Part shown: one piece after another, positions 52,291-60,883 of the stretch | How positions within the stretch are numbered: position 1 is the stretch's first letter | Layout: each line of letters begins with the position of its first letter | Source of the DNA: Streptomyces spirodelae | GTDB lineage: Bacteria > Actinomycetota > Actinomycetes > Streptomycetales > Streptomycetaceae | NCBI RefSeq assembly: GCF_017676385.1 | Contig: NZ_JAFFZN010000033.1 | Coordinates: 22,363-86,362, forward strand | Length of the DNA: 64,000 nt | Reading direction: 5' to 3' | Notes under the pieces: model-generated | Told to the model about the DNA's origin: nothing | Databases searched by the model: none | The model's input: the letters and a program-made list of their open reading frames with translations, nothing else | Translations under genes and position numbers: made by a program

Positions 52291-53622
52291 CTACACCGGA
52301 ACGTGCACGGCCTCAACCCTGCTGGCCACGATCCGTTCGCGCTCACGTCGCACGGCGCGCCCCCGCAGCCGTGCGAACTGCACCAGGCCCAGGGCCTGGA
52401 GGACGAAGACGACGGCGAAGGCGATCCGGAAGTTGCCGCCGGTCAGATCGAGCAGCACACCGACGGCGAACAGCGTCGTCATCGAAGCGGTGAAGCCGCC
52501 TATGTTGACGATGCCGGAGGCCGTACCGTGGCGCTCGGGCGGGTTGGCGGGGCGGGAGAAGTCGAAACCGATCATCGAGCCCGGCCCGCACGCGCCGAGT
52601 ACGACGCACAGCAGTATCAGCAGCCACATCGGCGCGTGCCCCGGCCAGGCGAGAGTCGCCGCCCAGGCGAGCGCGGTGGCGGCCACCGTGCCGAGCACCA
52701 GCGGGGTACGTGCCGTGTGGTGCCGGGCGATGACCTGCCCGTACACCAGACCGCAGCACATGTTGGAGACCACCACGAGGGTGAGCAGCTCCCCCGCCGT
52801 CCCCTTGTCCAGGCCCTGGGCCTCGACCAGGAACGGCATGCCCCACAGCAGCAGGAAGACCATGCCGGGGAACTGGCAGGTGAAGTGCACCCACATGCCG
52901 GCCCGGGTGCCCGGCTCCCGCCAGGCGGCGCCGATCTGCCGCCGGATGTAGCCGGAGCCGCCCGAGCCTGACCCGCCGTCGCCGCCCTTGGGCACGGCCG
53001 GGGGCTCGTACCCCTCCGGGTGGTCGCGCAGGAAGAAGGCGACCAGCAGCAGGATGACCAGCCCGCCCGCCGCGCTCCCGGCGAAGGTCGGGGTCCAGCC
53101 GAACGCCTCCAGGACCCGGGCGAGCACCAGCGTGGTGACGAGGTTCCCCGACATCCCGATCAGCGCGGCGATCTGCGCGATCACCGGCCCCCGGCGCACG
53201 GGGAACCAGCGCGAGCCCAGCCGCAGTACGGCGATGAACGTCATCGCGTCGCCGCAGCCGAGCAGCGCGCGGAAGGCCAGCGCCGTGCCGTACGAGGAGG
53301 AGAGCGCGAAGCCGAACTGGCCGGCGGTGAACAGCAGGATGCCCAGCATCAGGACCCGGCGCGTACCCCACCGGTCCACCAGCAGGCCCACGGGTATCTG
53401 CATCCCCGCGTACACCAACAGTTGGAGGATGGAGAAGCTGGAGAGCGCGGAGGCGTTGATGTCGAAGCGGTGCGCGGCGTCGATGCCCGCGACGCCGAGA
53501 CTGGTGCGGAAGGTGATGGCGACGAAGTAGACCGCGACGCCGATTCCCCACACCCACACCGCACGAGGGCCGCCCGGCGGGTCGCCGGGCAGCCGGACAT
53601 CGGTGGACGGCGACGTGGTCAT
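52291..53622 (-). CDS. major facilitator superfamily transporter
   Basis: 443 residues with about 12 hydrophobic helices. The loop 2-3 MFS motif is G-L-L-V-D-R-W-G-T-R-R near residue 80; the central loop is long and Gly/Ser-rich (G-G-D-G-G-S-G-S-G-G-S-G). Overlaps its upstream GntR gene as ATGA, so expression is likely under that regulator. Substrate unknown; organic acids are common for MFS genes paired with FCD-type GntR regulators. Confidence 0.9.
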   Translation of the reverse strand: MTTSPSTDVRLPGDPPGGPRAVWVWGIGVAVYFVAITFRTSLGVAGIDAAHRFDINASALSSFSILQLLVYAGMQIPVGLLVDRWGTRRVLMLGILLFTAGQFGFALSSSYGTALAFRALLGCGDAMTFIAVLRLGSRWFPVRRGPVIAQIAALIGMSGNLVTTLVLARVLEAFGWTPTFAGSAAGGLVILLLVAFFLRDHPEGYEPPAVPKGGDGGSGSGGSGYIRRQIGAAWREPGTRAGMWVHFTCQFPGMVFLLLWGMPFLVEAQGLDKGTAGELLTLVVVSNMCCGLVYGQVIARHHTARTPLVLGTVAATALAWAATLAWPGHAPMWLLILLCVVLGACGPGSMIGFDFSRPANPPERHGTASGIVNIGGFTASMTTLFAVGVLLDLTGGNFRIAFAVVFVLQALGLVQFARLRGRAVRRERERIVASRVEAVHVPV

Positions 53623-54326
53623 CGCGGATCACCGAGCCGGTGGATGTCCCGGATCTCCTCACCGCGCACCAGGTGACGTACGCGGCTCACATGCTGGTAC
53701 ACCGCCTGCGCCGCCGCCTCGCTGTTCCCTTCGCGCAGGGTGCGCAGGATGTCGGTGTGCTCGGTGATGTTCTTCGCGACCCGGTCCGGGTGCGCGTGCA
53801 TCACGGCGACGCCCATCCGCAGCTGGCGGTCCCTCAGCTGGTCGTAGAGGCGGGTGAGGATCTGATTCCCGGTGGCCTCGACGATGGTGGCGTGGAAACA
53901 GCGGTCGGCCGCCGAGACGGCGGCCAGGTCGCCCGCCTCCGCGTGCGCGATCTGCTCGGCCAGCGTCTCCTCCAGCCGGTCGACCAGCGCCTGCGTCACG
54001 GGGACCGCGCGGCGGACCGCGTGCTGCTCGACCAGCAGCCGGGTCTCCACGACGTCCTCGATCTCCTGCGCGGAGACCGGCAGCACCAGGGCGCCCTTCT
54101 TCGGGTACAGCCTGATCAGGCCCTCGACCTCCAGCCGGAGCAGCCCCTCACGCACGGGGGTGCGCGAGACGCCCACCGCCTCGGCGAGCTCACCTTCGGT
54201 CAGGAGCAGGCCGCCTTCGTACCGCCGCTCCAGCACCGCCTGCTTGACGTGCGCGTACACGCGCTCCGCGGCGGGCGGCTGCCGGCTTTCCTTTTGTGCG
54301 GGCCTGGCCGACGCGGGAGAAGTCAT
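53619..54326 (-). CDS. GntR/FadR-family (FCD) regulator
   Basis: 235 residues from ATG 54326. Winged helix at 20-80 (L-L-L-T-E-G-E-L-A-E-A-V-G-V-S-R-T-P-V-R-E-G-L). FCD domain with metal-site pattern A-D-R-C-F-H-A-T-I-V near residue 145 and Y-Q-H-V-S-R-V later. It is first gene of the pair with the MFS transporter. TATGCT lies 6 nt before the ATG, and a dyad overlaps it, so a leaderless, self-repressed transcript is plausible. Confidence 0.85.
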   Translation of the reverse strand: MTSPASARPAQKESRQPPAAERVYAHVKQAVLERRYEGGLLLTEGELAEAVGVSRTPVREGLLRLEVEGLIRLYPKKGALVLPVSAQEIEDVVETRLLVEQHAVRRAVPVTQALVDRLEETLAEQIAHAEAGDLAAVSAADRCFHATIVEATGNQILTRLYDQLRDRQLRMGVAVMHAHPDRVAKNITEHTDILRTLREGNSEAAAQAVYQHVSRVRHLVRGEEIRDIHRLGDPR

Positions 54327-54339
54327 GCGCACAGCATAG

Positions 54340-54352
54340 ATACAACACGTAT
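54340..54352. promoter_or_regulatory. ATAC/GTAT dyad upstream of GntR-MFS pair
   Basis: ATAC-aacac-GTAT, 14 bp before the ATG at 54326 and next to the proposed -10 element. Candidate operator for the GntR protein. Confidence 0.4.
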
Positions 54353-54436
54353 GCGCGATGGACGGCTTCCGCGATGTGGACGGGGCGGCGTTGCTGGTGA
54401 GGGGTGCGGGGGGGACATCCCGCACCCCTCAGGGTC

Positions 54437-55942
54437 TCAGCCCCAGGTCATCAGGCGCTTGGGGCGCTCCAGTACGGCCGCGATGTCGGCCAGCACCTTG
54501 GAGCCGAGTTCGCCGTCGACCAGGCGGTGGTCGAAGGAGAGCGCCAGCGTGGTGACGTGCCGCGGCTTGACCTTGCCCTTGTGCACCCAGGGCTGTTCAC
54601 GGATCTGCCCGAAGGCCAGAATCGCGGACTCGCCGGGGTTCAGGAGCGGCGTGCCGGTGTCCACACCGAAGACGCCGACGTTGGTGATCGTCACCGTGCC
54701 CCCGGCCATCGCTGCCGGACTGGTCTTCCCCTCGCGCGCCGTGGCGACCAGCTCACCGAGAGCGGACGCCAGTTCGGGCAGGGTCTTGTCCTGCGCGTCC
54801 TTGATGTTCGGAACGATCAGCCCGCGCGGAGTGGCGGCCGCGATGCCCAGGTTGACGTAGTGCTTGCGCACGATCTCCTGGCGCTCCTCGTCCCAGGAGG
54901 CGTTGACCTCCGGGTTGCGCCGGATGGCCAGCAGGAACGCCTTGGCGACGAACAGCAGCGGGTTGACCCGCACCCCCGCCATGTCCGGGTCCTGCTTGAG
55001 TTCCTGGACGAGCTTCATCGTCCGGGTGACGTCCACGGTCACGAACTCGGTGACATGCGGCGCGGTGAACGCGCTGTTCACCATCGCCTGCGCCGTGGCC
55101 TTGCGGACACCCTTGATGGGGACACGGGTCTCCCGGGCACCGGGCGCGGCGGGCTGTGCCGACGGTTCCTGAGGCGCGGCCGCCGGTTCGGCAGCGGCGG
55201 CCGCGGTCTCCGGCGTCGGCCGGGAGGTGGGTGCCGCCGCCGCGTGCACGTCCTCGCGGGTGATGATCCCGTCAGGACCGGTGGGGGTGACGGCGGTCAG
55301 ATCGACCCCGAGGTCCTTGGCGAGCTTACGCACCGGCGGCTTGGCCAGCGGGCGCGCCGCGCCATGGCCGTTGCTGCCCGGCTCCGGAGCGACGGGCTCC
55401 GCGGCGGGAGCGGGAGCCGGCGCCTCGGTGGCGGCAGGCCCCGCGGCTGCGGCCGGCACCGGCTTGCGCGGGCGCCGCTTGGTGGAGCTGGTGCCGACGC
55501 CGTAGCCGACCAGCACGGGCTGCCGCCCCTCCGGCTCGGCCTCGGCCTCGGCCTCTCCCTGTGTGGCCGCCTCCCCGGCGACCTCGGCCGCGGCGGAGGC
55601 ACCGGTCTCCATCGCGGGCTGGGCCGCCGAGGCGTCACCGGCGCCGGTACCGGAGGCAGGCCCGCCGGTGTCCACGGTGATGATCGGGGTGCCGACATCG
55701 ACCGTCGTGCCCTCGTCGAAGCGCAGTTCGCTCACCACACCGGTGAAGGGGATGGGCAGCTCGACGGCGGCCTTGGCCGTCTCCACCTCGCAGACGACCT
55801 GCCCGTCGGTGACGGTGTCACCTGGCTGTACGTACCACTTGAGGATCTCGGCTTCCGTCAGTCCCTCGCCGACGTCGGGCATCTTGAACTCACGGATACC
55901 TGCGGCCGTCGGTGAAGTCTGTCCGCTGTTGGTCATCGTCAC
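54437..55942 (-). CDS. bkdC: 2-oxoacid dehydrogenase E2 (dihydrolipoyl acyltransferase)
   Basis: 501 residues from GTG 55942 (ATG 55936 also possible). One lipoyl domain (about 17-92) carries the attachment lysine in E-V-E-T-A-K-A (K57). A long Ala/Pro/Glu linker follows, then a peripheral-subunit-binding domain (R-K-L-A-K-D-L-G-V-D-L, about 210) and the catalytic domain ending with D-H-R-L-V-D-G, in which the conserved His is present. It forms the complex core. The operon order E1alpha-E1beta-E2 with no E3 suits a branched-chain complex, but pyruvate is possible. Confidence 0.9.
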   Translation of the reverse strand: MTMTNSGQTSPTAAGIREFKMPDVGEGLTEAEILKWYVQPGDTVTDGQVVCEVETAKAAVELPIPFTGVVSELRFDEGTTVDVGTPIITVDTGGPASGTGAGDASAAQPAMETGASAAAEVAGEAATQGEAEAEAEPEGRQPVLVGYGVGTSSTKRRPRKPVPAAAAGPAATEAPAPAPAAEPVAPEPGSNGHGAARPLAKPPVRKLAKDLGVDLTAVTPTGPDGIITREDVHAAAAPTSRPTPETAAAAAEPAAAPQEPSAQPAAPGARETRVPIKGVRKATAQAMVNSAFTAPHVTEFVTVDVTRTMKLVQELKQDPDMAGVRVNPLLFVAKAFLLAIRRNPEVNASWDEERQEIVRKHYVNLGIAAATPRGLIVPNIKDAQDKTLPELASALGELVATAREGKTSPAAMAGGTVTITNVGVFGVDTGTPLLNPGESAILAFGQIREQPWVHKGKVKPRHVTTLALSFDHRLVDGELGSKVLADIAAVLERPKRLMTWG

Positions 55943-55951
55943 GGCTCTCCC

Positions 55952-56932
55952 TCAGTACGCCAGCGCGCGGTCGACGGCATCGAGCACCCGGTCCAGGTTC
56001 GGCAGGTACTCGTCCTCCAGCCGGGCCGGTGGGTACGGCGCGTGGAAACCGCCGACACGCAGCACCGGTGCTTCCAGATGGTAGAAGCACCGCTCGGTGA
56101 TGCGCGCCGCGATCTCGGCTCCGGTGCCGAGAAAGACCGGGGCCTCGTGGACGAGCACCAGGCGGCGGGTCTTCTCGACGGAGCGCTGCAGGGTGTCGAA
56201 GTCGATCGGGGACATCGACCGCACGTCCACGACCTCCAGCGAGTTGCCCTCCTCCTCGGCGGCGGCAGCCGCCTCCAGGCAGACCTTCACCATCGGCCCG
56301 TACGCGGCGAGCGTCAGCCCGCTGCCCTGGCGGGCGATCTTCGCGGAGTGCAGCGGGGCCGGGATGGCGGAAGGATCGACCTCGCCCTTGTCCCAGTAGC
56401 GCCGCTTCGGCTCGAAGAAGATCACCGGGTCGTCGCTCTCGATGGCCTGCTGCATCATCCAGTAGGCGTCGGCCGCGTTCGACGGTGAGACGCACTTGAG
56501 CCCGGCGACGTGCGCGAACAGCGCCTCCGGGGACTCGCTGTGGTGTTCGACGGCGCCGATGCCGCCACCGTAGGGAATCCGGATGACGACCGGGAGCTTG
56601 ATCTTGCCCAGCGCACGCGCGTGCATCTTGGCGAGCTGGGTGACGATCTGGTCGTAGGCGGGGAAGACGAAGCCGTCGAACTGGATCTCGACCACGGGCC
56701 GGTAGCCGCGCAGCGCCAGCCCGATCGCCGTACCGACGATGCCGGACTCGGCCAGCGGGGTATCGATGACCCGGTCCTCGCCGAAGTCCTTCTGCAGCCC
56801 GTCGGTGACCCGGAAGACGCCGCCGAGCTTGCCCACGTCCTCGCCCATGACCAGGACCTTGGGGTCGTTCTCCATCGCCGTGCGCAGCGAGAGGTTGATC
56901 GCCTTGGCGACCGGAAGCTTCTGGACAGCCAT
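55952..56932 (-). CDS. bkdB: 2-oxoacid dehydrogenase E1 beta subunit
   Basis: 326 residues. Transketolase-like pyrimidine-binding domain with V-L-V-M-G-E-D-V-G near residue 27, D-T-P-L-A-E-S-G-I-V-G near 60 and Q-F-D-G-F-V-F-P-A-Y-D-Q near 85; the C-terminal transketolase domain follows (V-L-V-H-E-A-P, G-A-E-I-A-A-R-I). With E1alpha it decarboxylates the 2-oxoacid using thiamine diphosphate. ATG lies 2 bp past the E1alpha stop and 9 bp separates its stop from E2: one operon. Confidence 0.93.
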   Translation of the reverse strand: MAVQKLPVAKAINLSLRTAMENDPKVLVMGEDVGKLGGVFRVTDGLQKDFGEDRVIDTPLAESGIVGTAIGLALRGYRPVVEIQFDGFVFPAYDQIVTQLAKMHARALGKIKLPVVIRIPYGGGIGAVEHHSESPEALFAHVAGLKCVSPSNAADAYWMMQQAIESDDPVIFFEPKRRYWDKGEVDPSAIPAPLHSAKIARQGSGLTLAAYGPMVKVCLEAAAAAEEEGNSLEVVDVRSMSPIDFDTLQRSVEKTRRLVLVHEAPVFLGTGAEIAARITERCFYHLEAPVLRVGGFHAPYPPARLEDEYLPNLDRVLDAVDRALAY

Positions 56933-56934
56933 GA

Positions 56935-58458
56935 TCAGTTGACCTCCACCGCGGCGGAGCCGCTGTCGGACTCGGTCGCGAACGACGCCTGGTACTCGGC
57001 GAACTGGGCGCGCTCCTCGTCCACCAGCGCGTGCCCGTCCGCGTAGGCGTTCTCGAAGATCGCCATGGTGTCGGGGTCGGGCATCGTACGGATCGCCTCG
57101 CGCACGTGCCGGCCCATCGCCTCGCTCTCCTCCTCGATGCGGGCGAAGAACGCGTCGTCGGCCAGCTCCTCGTTCTCCAGATAGCTGCGCAGCCGCTGGA
57201 TCGGGTCCTTGGCCTCCCACGCGGCGCGCTCCTCGTCGGTGCGGTAGCGCGTGGGGTCGTCGGAGGTGGTGTGGGCACCCATCCGGTAGGTGAACGCCTC
57301 GATCAGCATGGGGCCCTCGCCCGAGCGGGCCCGCTCGACCGCGGCCTTGGTCACCGCGAGGCAGGCCAGCACGTCGTTGCCGTCCACCCGGACGCCGGGG
57401 AAGCCGAAGCCCTGGGCGCGCTGGTAGATCGGCACCCGGGACTGGCGCTCGGTGGGCTCGGAGATGGCCCACTGGTTGTTCTGGCAGAAGAAGACGACCG
57501 GCGCGTTGTAGACGGCCGAGAACGTGAACGCCTCGGCGACGTCGCCCTGGCTGGAGGCGCCGTCACCGAAGTAGGCGATCACCGCCGAGTCGGCGCCGTC
57601 CTTGGCCACGCCCATCGCGTACCCGGTGGCGTGCAGCACCTGGGAGCCGATGACGATCGTGTAGAGGTGGAAGTTGTTGCTGTTGGGGTCCCAGCCGCCG
57701 TTGTTCACCCCGCGGAACATGCCCAGCAGCATCGTGGGGTCCACATCGCGGCACCAGGCGACACCGTGCTCGCGGTAGGTGGGGAAGACGTAGTCGTCCG
57801 GGTGCAGCGCGCGGCCCGAACCGATCTGCGCCGCCTCCTGGCCGAGCAGCGACGCCCACAGACCCAGCTCTCCCTGGCGCTGGAGCGCGGTGGCCTCGGC
57901 GTCGAAGCGCCGGGTCAGCACCATGTCGCGGTAGAGCCCCTGGATCTCCTCGGCGCTCAGGTCGACGTCGTACTCCGGATGGGTGACGCGCTCGCCCTCG
58001 GGCGTCAGCAGCTGGACCAGCTCGGGCTCGGCGCTTCCTGAGCCGTTGGCACCAGCCGTCGCGGACGCCTTGGACTCGGTGCCGGCCGCCCGCGTACGGG
58101 TCCTGGCCGCCGTTCCGGCCGGGGCCTTGGCTGCGCTCCCGCTCTTCGCCGGGGCTTTGGCTGCGCTCCCGCTCTTCGCCGGGGCCTTCGAGGCGGCCTT
58201 CGCCGTGCTCTTGGCTGCGGGCTTCGCTGCGCTTTTGGCTGCGGGCTTCCGGGCGCCCTTGGCGGGGGTCTTGGCCGGGGCCTTCCCCTCGGACTTCGCA
58301 GCGGACTTACGGGGCTTTCCCTGCGCGGACGCGCCCTCGGGGGTCTCGGCGCCGCCGTTCTCGGCTGCCTTGCCGCCCGTGGCGGCCTGGGTGGCGCGCT
58401 TTCCTCCGGTGCCGCTGCGGCGCGCGGCGCTCCGCGCGGCAGTGCTCTCCACGGTCAC
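56935..58458 (-). CDS. bkdA: 2-oxoacid dehydrogenase E1 alpha with H1-like basic tail
   Basis: 507 residues from GTG 58458, behind GGAGGAGCAC. The thiamine-diphosphate motif is G-D-G-A-S-S-Q-G-D followed by N-N-Q-W about 30 residues later, the family spacing; P-T-Y-R-E-H-G-V and the phospho-loop region near G-A-H-T-T-S-D-D-P-T-R-Y are present. Residues 1-145 are not part of the fold: Ala/Lys/Pro-rich (K-P-R-K-S-A-A-K, A-K-T-P-A-K-G-A-R-K-P-A), like a histone H1 or HupS tail, with two exact ten-residue repeats near 105-125. This may bind DNA or polyphosphate, or just add solubility. Confidence 0.9.
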   Translation of the reverse strand: MTVESTAARSAARRSGTGGKRATQAATGGKAAENGGAETPEGASAQGKPRKSAAKSEGKAPAKTPAKGARKPAAKSAAKPAAKSTAKAASKAPAKSGSAAKAPAKSGSAAKAPAGTAARTRTRAAGTESKASATAGANGSGSAEPELVQLLTPEGERVTHPEYDVDLSAEEIQGLYRDMVLTRRFDAEATALQRQGELGLWASLLGQEAAQIGSGRALHPDDYVFPTYREHGVAWCRDVDPTMLLGMFRGVNNGGWDPNSNNFHLYTIVIGSQVLHATGYAMGVAKDGADSAVIAYFGDGASSQGDVAEAFTFSAVYNAPVVFFCQNNQWAISEPTERQSRVPIYQRAQGFGFPGVRVDGNDVLACLAVTKAAVERARSGEGPMLIEAFTYRMGAHTTSDDPTRYRTDEERAAWEAKDPIQRLRSYLENEELADDAFFARIEEESEAMGRHVREAIRTMPDPDTMAIFENAYADGHALVDEERAQFAEYQASFATESDSGSAAVEVN

Positions 58459-58852
58459 GTGTGCTCCTCCGTCTGTCCGGCCCCCGGGATTGCCGGTGAC
58501 CTGGGGCTCCCCCGCCCACTGGCGGGGGGAGGCTCGCCCGGTCCCGTGCGGCGCACGGGGTGGGAGCGTCGCGGTCGGCACCGGGTGGTGACTGCTGTCC
58601 CGGTCGCGGCCCGCTGTCCCGACCCCGGTCGGGACGCCCCAGCCATGGCTGGCATCTCCATAGACGCACGAGGCGGCCCTGACCTGCAACTTTGCTCGGA
58701 AATCCAAGTAAGAACGAGGAAGTCCGAGCAGTTGTGCACCAAGTCGGGACATCACTGGTCACGGCCTCGCGAGCCGCGGACATCCGCACGGTAACCCGGG
58801 GCGCGGGAGCCCGGGAAGAGTGAAGGGGGGATCAATATGTGAGACTGGACAG
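58459..58852. other. intergenic region between E1alpha gene and response regulator
   Basis: 394 bp, divergent promoters expected. It holds a long dyad at 58687-58734 (separate entry) in an A/T-richer patch. No plausible small gene. Confidence 0.6.
58687..58734. promoter_or_regulatory. long interrupted dyad upstream of bkd operon
   Basis: CAACT-tt-GCTCGGA (58687-58700) faces TCCGAGC-AGTTG (58723-58734) across 22 nt. The spacer adds two GGA-N2-TCC-like boxes. Candidate operator or promoter-proximal structure. Confidence 0.45.
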
Positions 58853-59515
58853 GTGCCCGAAAACGGACGAACGCGGGTATACCTGGTCGACGATCACGAG
58901 ATCGTCCGCCGGGGCGTACGCGACATGCTCGCGGCCGACAGCGGCGTGGAGATCACCGGCGAGGCGGGAACGGCGGCCGACGCGCTCAGCGGGATCGCCG
59001 AGGCACGGCCCGATGTCGCCATTCTGGACGTACGGCTTCCGGACGGCAGCGGCATCGAGGTCTGCCGCGAGGTGCGCTCCCGGGACGAGTCGATCCGCTG
59101 TCTGATGCTCACCTCCTACGCGGACGACGAGGCGCTGCTGGCCTCGGTGGTGGCCGGCGCCTCCGGATATGTGCTCAAGGGCCTGAGCGGCAGCGAGCTG
59201 GTGCAAGCCGTGCACGCCGTGGCAGCGGGCGCCTCGCTGCTGGACCCGGGCGCCACCCGGCGCGTACTGGACCGGCTGCACGGCGGGGGCAGCGCCGCGG
59301 GACGGGACGACCGGCTGGCCGCGCTCACCGCGCAGGAACGCGCGATCCTGGAGCTGATCGGGGAAGGGCTGACCAACCGGGCCATCGGCGAGCGCCTCCA
59401 CCTCGCGGAGAAGACCGTCAAGAACTACGTCTCAGGGCTGCTGGCCAAGCTCGGTATGGAGCGCCGCTCCCAGGCCGCCGCCTACATCGCCCGCATCCGC
59501 ACCTCCGGGCACTGA
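58853..59515 (+). CDS. NarL/DevR-family response regulator
   Basis: 220 residues from GTG 58853; GTG 58820 would add 11. Receiver domain with V-D-D-H-E-I-V-R-R-G near residue 12 and phospho-acceptor in A-I-L-D-V-R-L-P-D-G near 56. LuxR helix-turn-helix from about residue 150 (L-T-A-Q-E-R-A-I-L-E-L, L-A-E-K-T-V-K-N-Y-V-S). The pattern D-V-R-L-P-D-G-S-G-I-E-V-C-R and length resemble DevR/DosR regulators of hypoxia response. No kinase gene is adjacent, so the partner is elsewhere. Confidence 0.9.
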   Translation: MPENGRTRVYLVDDHEIVRRGVRDMLAADSGVEITGEAGTAADALSGIAEARPDVAILDVRLPDGSGIEVCREVRSRDESIRCLMLTSYADDEALLASVVAGASGYVLKGLSGSELVQAVHAVAAGASLLDPGATRRVLDRLHGGGSAAGRDDRLAALTAQERAILELIGEGLTNRAIGERLHLAEKTVKNYVSGLLAKLGMERRSQAAAYIARIRTSGH

Positions 59516-59523
59516 CACCGCCG

Positions 59524-59608
59524 CGGCCTCGGATCGGCGTCCGGTCGGCGTCGGGTCGGCGTCGGGCCGGCCTCGGATCGGCCTCGGATCGGCCTCGGAT
59601 CGGCCTCG
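59524..59608 (-). repeat. 11-bp minisatellite
   Basis: Three exact 11-bp units of ggcctcggatc at 59569-59601, a partial one after, and degenerate ggcgtcggg units before. Lies between convergent stops. Confidence 0.75.
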
Positions 59609-59658
59609 CGGAAAGCCGACTCGGGTCGCCCCCCGGAGGAACCGGCATCGGCCTGCAC

Positions 59659-59704
59659 CTCAGTCGCAGAACGCGGCCCGTGCGTCAGTCGCAGAACGCG
59701 GCCC
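59659..59704 (-). repeat. 25-bp duplication across a stop codon
   Basis: On the minus strand, GGGCCGCGTTCTGCGACTGA, containing the last codons and the TGA of the APH gene, occurs twice, 25 bp apart. The second copy lies past the stop. Confidence 0.85.
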
Positions 59705-60737
59705 GCACCGCCTCGTAGTGGCCGCTCCACCACACCACCAGCGCTGCCGCCGCCGGGAACTGCGGGTCGGCGCGTACATCGCGCAACTGGTAGCGCCAGC
59801 GCAGCATCCAGAAGTCGTTCAGCCGCTCCCACCAAACCCGGTGCACGGCGGCGGCCAGCTCCTCGCGGGAAGCGCCCGCGCCGCCCCGGTAGGCCCGCGC
59901 GAAGGCCCGCACCTTGCGCAGGTCGAGCGTGCCGCCGGGGCGCAGGAAGAAGATCGCCGCGCCGCGCACCGCCTCCTCGGCCCTGGGGTGCACCCCCAGC
60001 CGGTCCCAGTCCAGGATCGCCACCGGCCGGGGGTTGCGTCCGGTGGGCGCGTAGAGCAGGTTGAGCGGGTGGAAGTCCCCGTGCACCCAGCCGGTGAACC
60101 GGGCGGGTACGGCGGCGGGCCGCTGGTCCGCGTAGCGGCGCAGCAGCTCCCGGCGCTCGGTGAGCCGGTGCTCGGCCAGCTCGTCGAAGCTGTCCCGGCG
60201 GCCACGGGCCCTGATCCGCTCCAGCAGCGCCCCGATCTCGTCGTACGTCGCCGCCGGATCGGCGCTCTCATGGCTGGTGCGCGGCGCCCGTGGCAGGGCG
60301 CGGGCCAGCCGGACGTGCACCCGGCCCAGCAGCGCGCCCAGCACCTGCGACTGGGCCACGGTCAGCTCGCTGCCGTGCCGGTGCGTGCCCTCGATCCACG
60401 GGTGCAGCGCGAAGCAGCGCCTGCCGGCGACGGCGACGGTACGGACCCGGGCACCCGTCGCCGCCGCCCGCACCACCGGAACCACCGGCACGACGGGCAG
60501 TCCCAGCGCTGCGAGCCGCGCTGTGGCGCGGTGCTGGCGTTCGATGCGGCCGAGCGAGCCCGGGCCGTCGAGGTGGTGTTTGAGGAAGTAGCAGCCGTGT
60601 GTGGTCGTCAGGCGGTAGCCGCGGTTGAGCAGTCCGTGCGAGACCGGCGTACAGGAGAGGGGCTCCCCGACACCGTCGTACTGCCGCAACAGGGAGTGGA
60701 GCGTGCGCTCCGTGAGGGCGGGGGAAGACGGCTGCAC
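59685..60737 (-). CDS. aminoglycoside-phosphotransferase-fold protein
   Basis: 350 residues from GTG 60737; ATG 60788 would add 17. The APH/choline-kinase core has W-V-H-G-D-F-H-P-L-N near residue 215 (catalytic H-G-D-x4-N) and A-I-L-D-W-D near 240 (metal-binding). N-terminal lobe includes G-C-Y-F-L-K-H-H. Phosphorylates an unknown small molecule; resistance is only one option. TACGAT 6 nt before the GTG fits a leaderless start. Its 3' end is partly duplicated. Confidence 0.75.
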   Translation of the reverse strand: MQPSSPALTERTLHSLLRQYDGVGEPLSCTPVSHGLLNRGYRLTTTHGCYFLKHHLDGPGSLGRIERQHRATARLAALGLPVVPVVPVVRAAATGARVRTVAVAGRRCFALHPWIEGTHRHGSELTVAQSQVLGALLGRVHVRLARALPRAPRTSHESADPAATYDEIGALLERIRARGRRDSFDELAEHRLTERRELLRRYADQRPAAVPARFTGWVHGDFHPLNLLYAPTGRNPRPVAILDWDRLGVHPRAEEAVRGAAIFFLRPGGTLDLRKVRAFARAYRGGAGASREELAAAVHRVWWERLNDFWMLRWRYQLRDVRADPQFPAAAALVVWWSGHYEAVRAAFCD

Positions 60738-60824
60738 GGCCGCATCGTAGAGCCCTCCGAGGGCCCGGCGCCGCCTCGTCAACCCCATGTGGACAACGCG
60801 TCAACCCCGGACTGACGCACGGCG

Positions 60825-60864
60825 GGGCAGGCTCCGATCCCCGGGCGGGGGCCTGAGCCTGCCC
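60825..60864 (-). terminator. hairpin after Ser/Thr kinase gene
   Basis: Perfect 10-bp arms gggcaggctc/gagcctgccc with a 20-nt loop, 19 bp past the kinase stop. Confidence 0.65.
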
Positions 60865-60883
60865 TCCGGGGGGGGCGCGGGGC

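Noticed and set aside
58459..58755. 99 extra N-terminal residues of E1alpha
   Set aside because: GTG 58458 has a near-ideal GGAGGAGC site; the upstream part is Arg/Cys/Trp-rich and unlike coding sequence.
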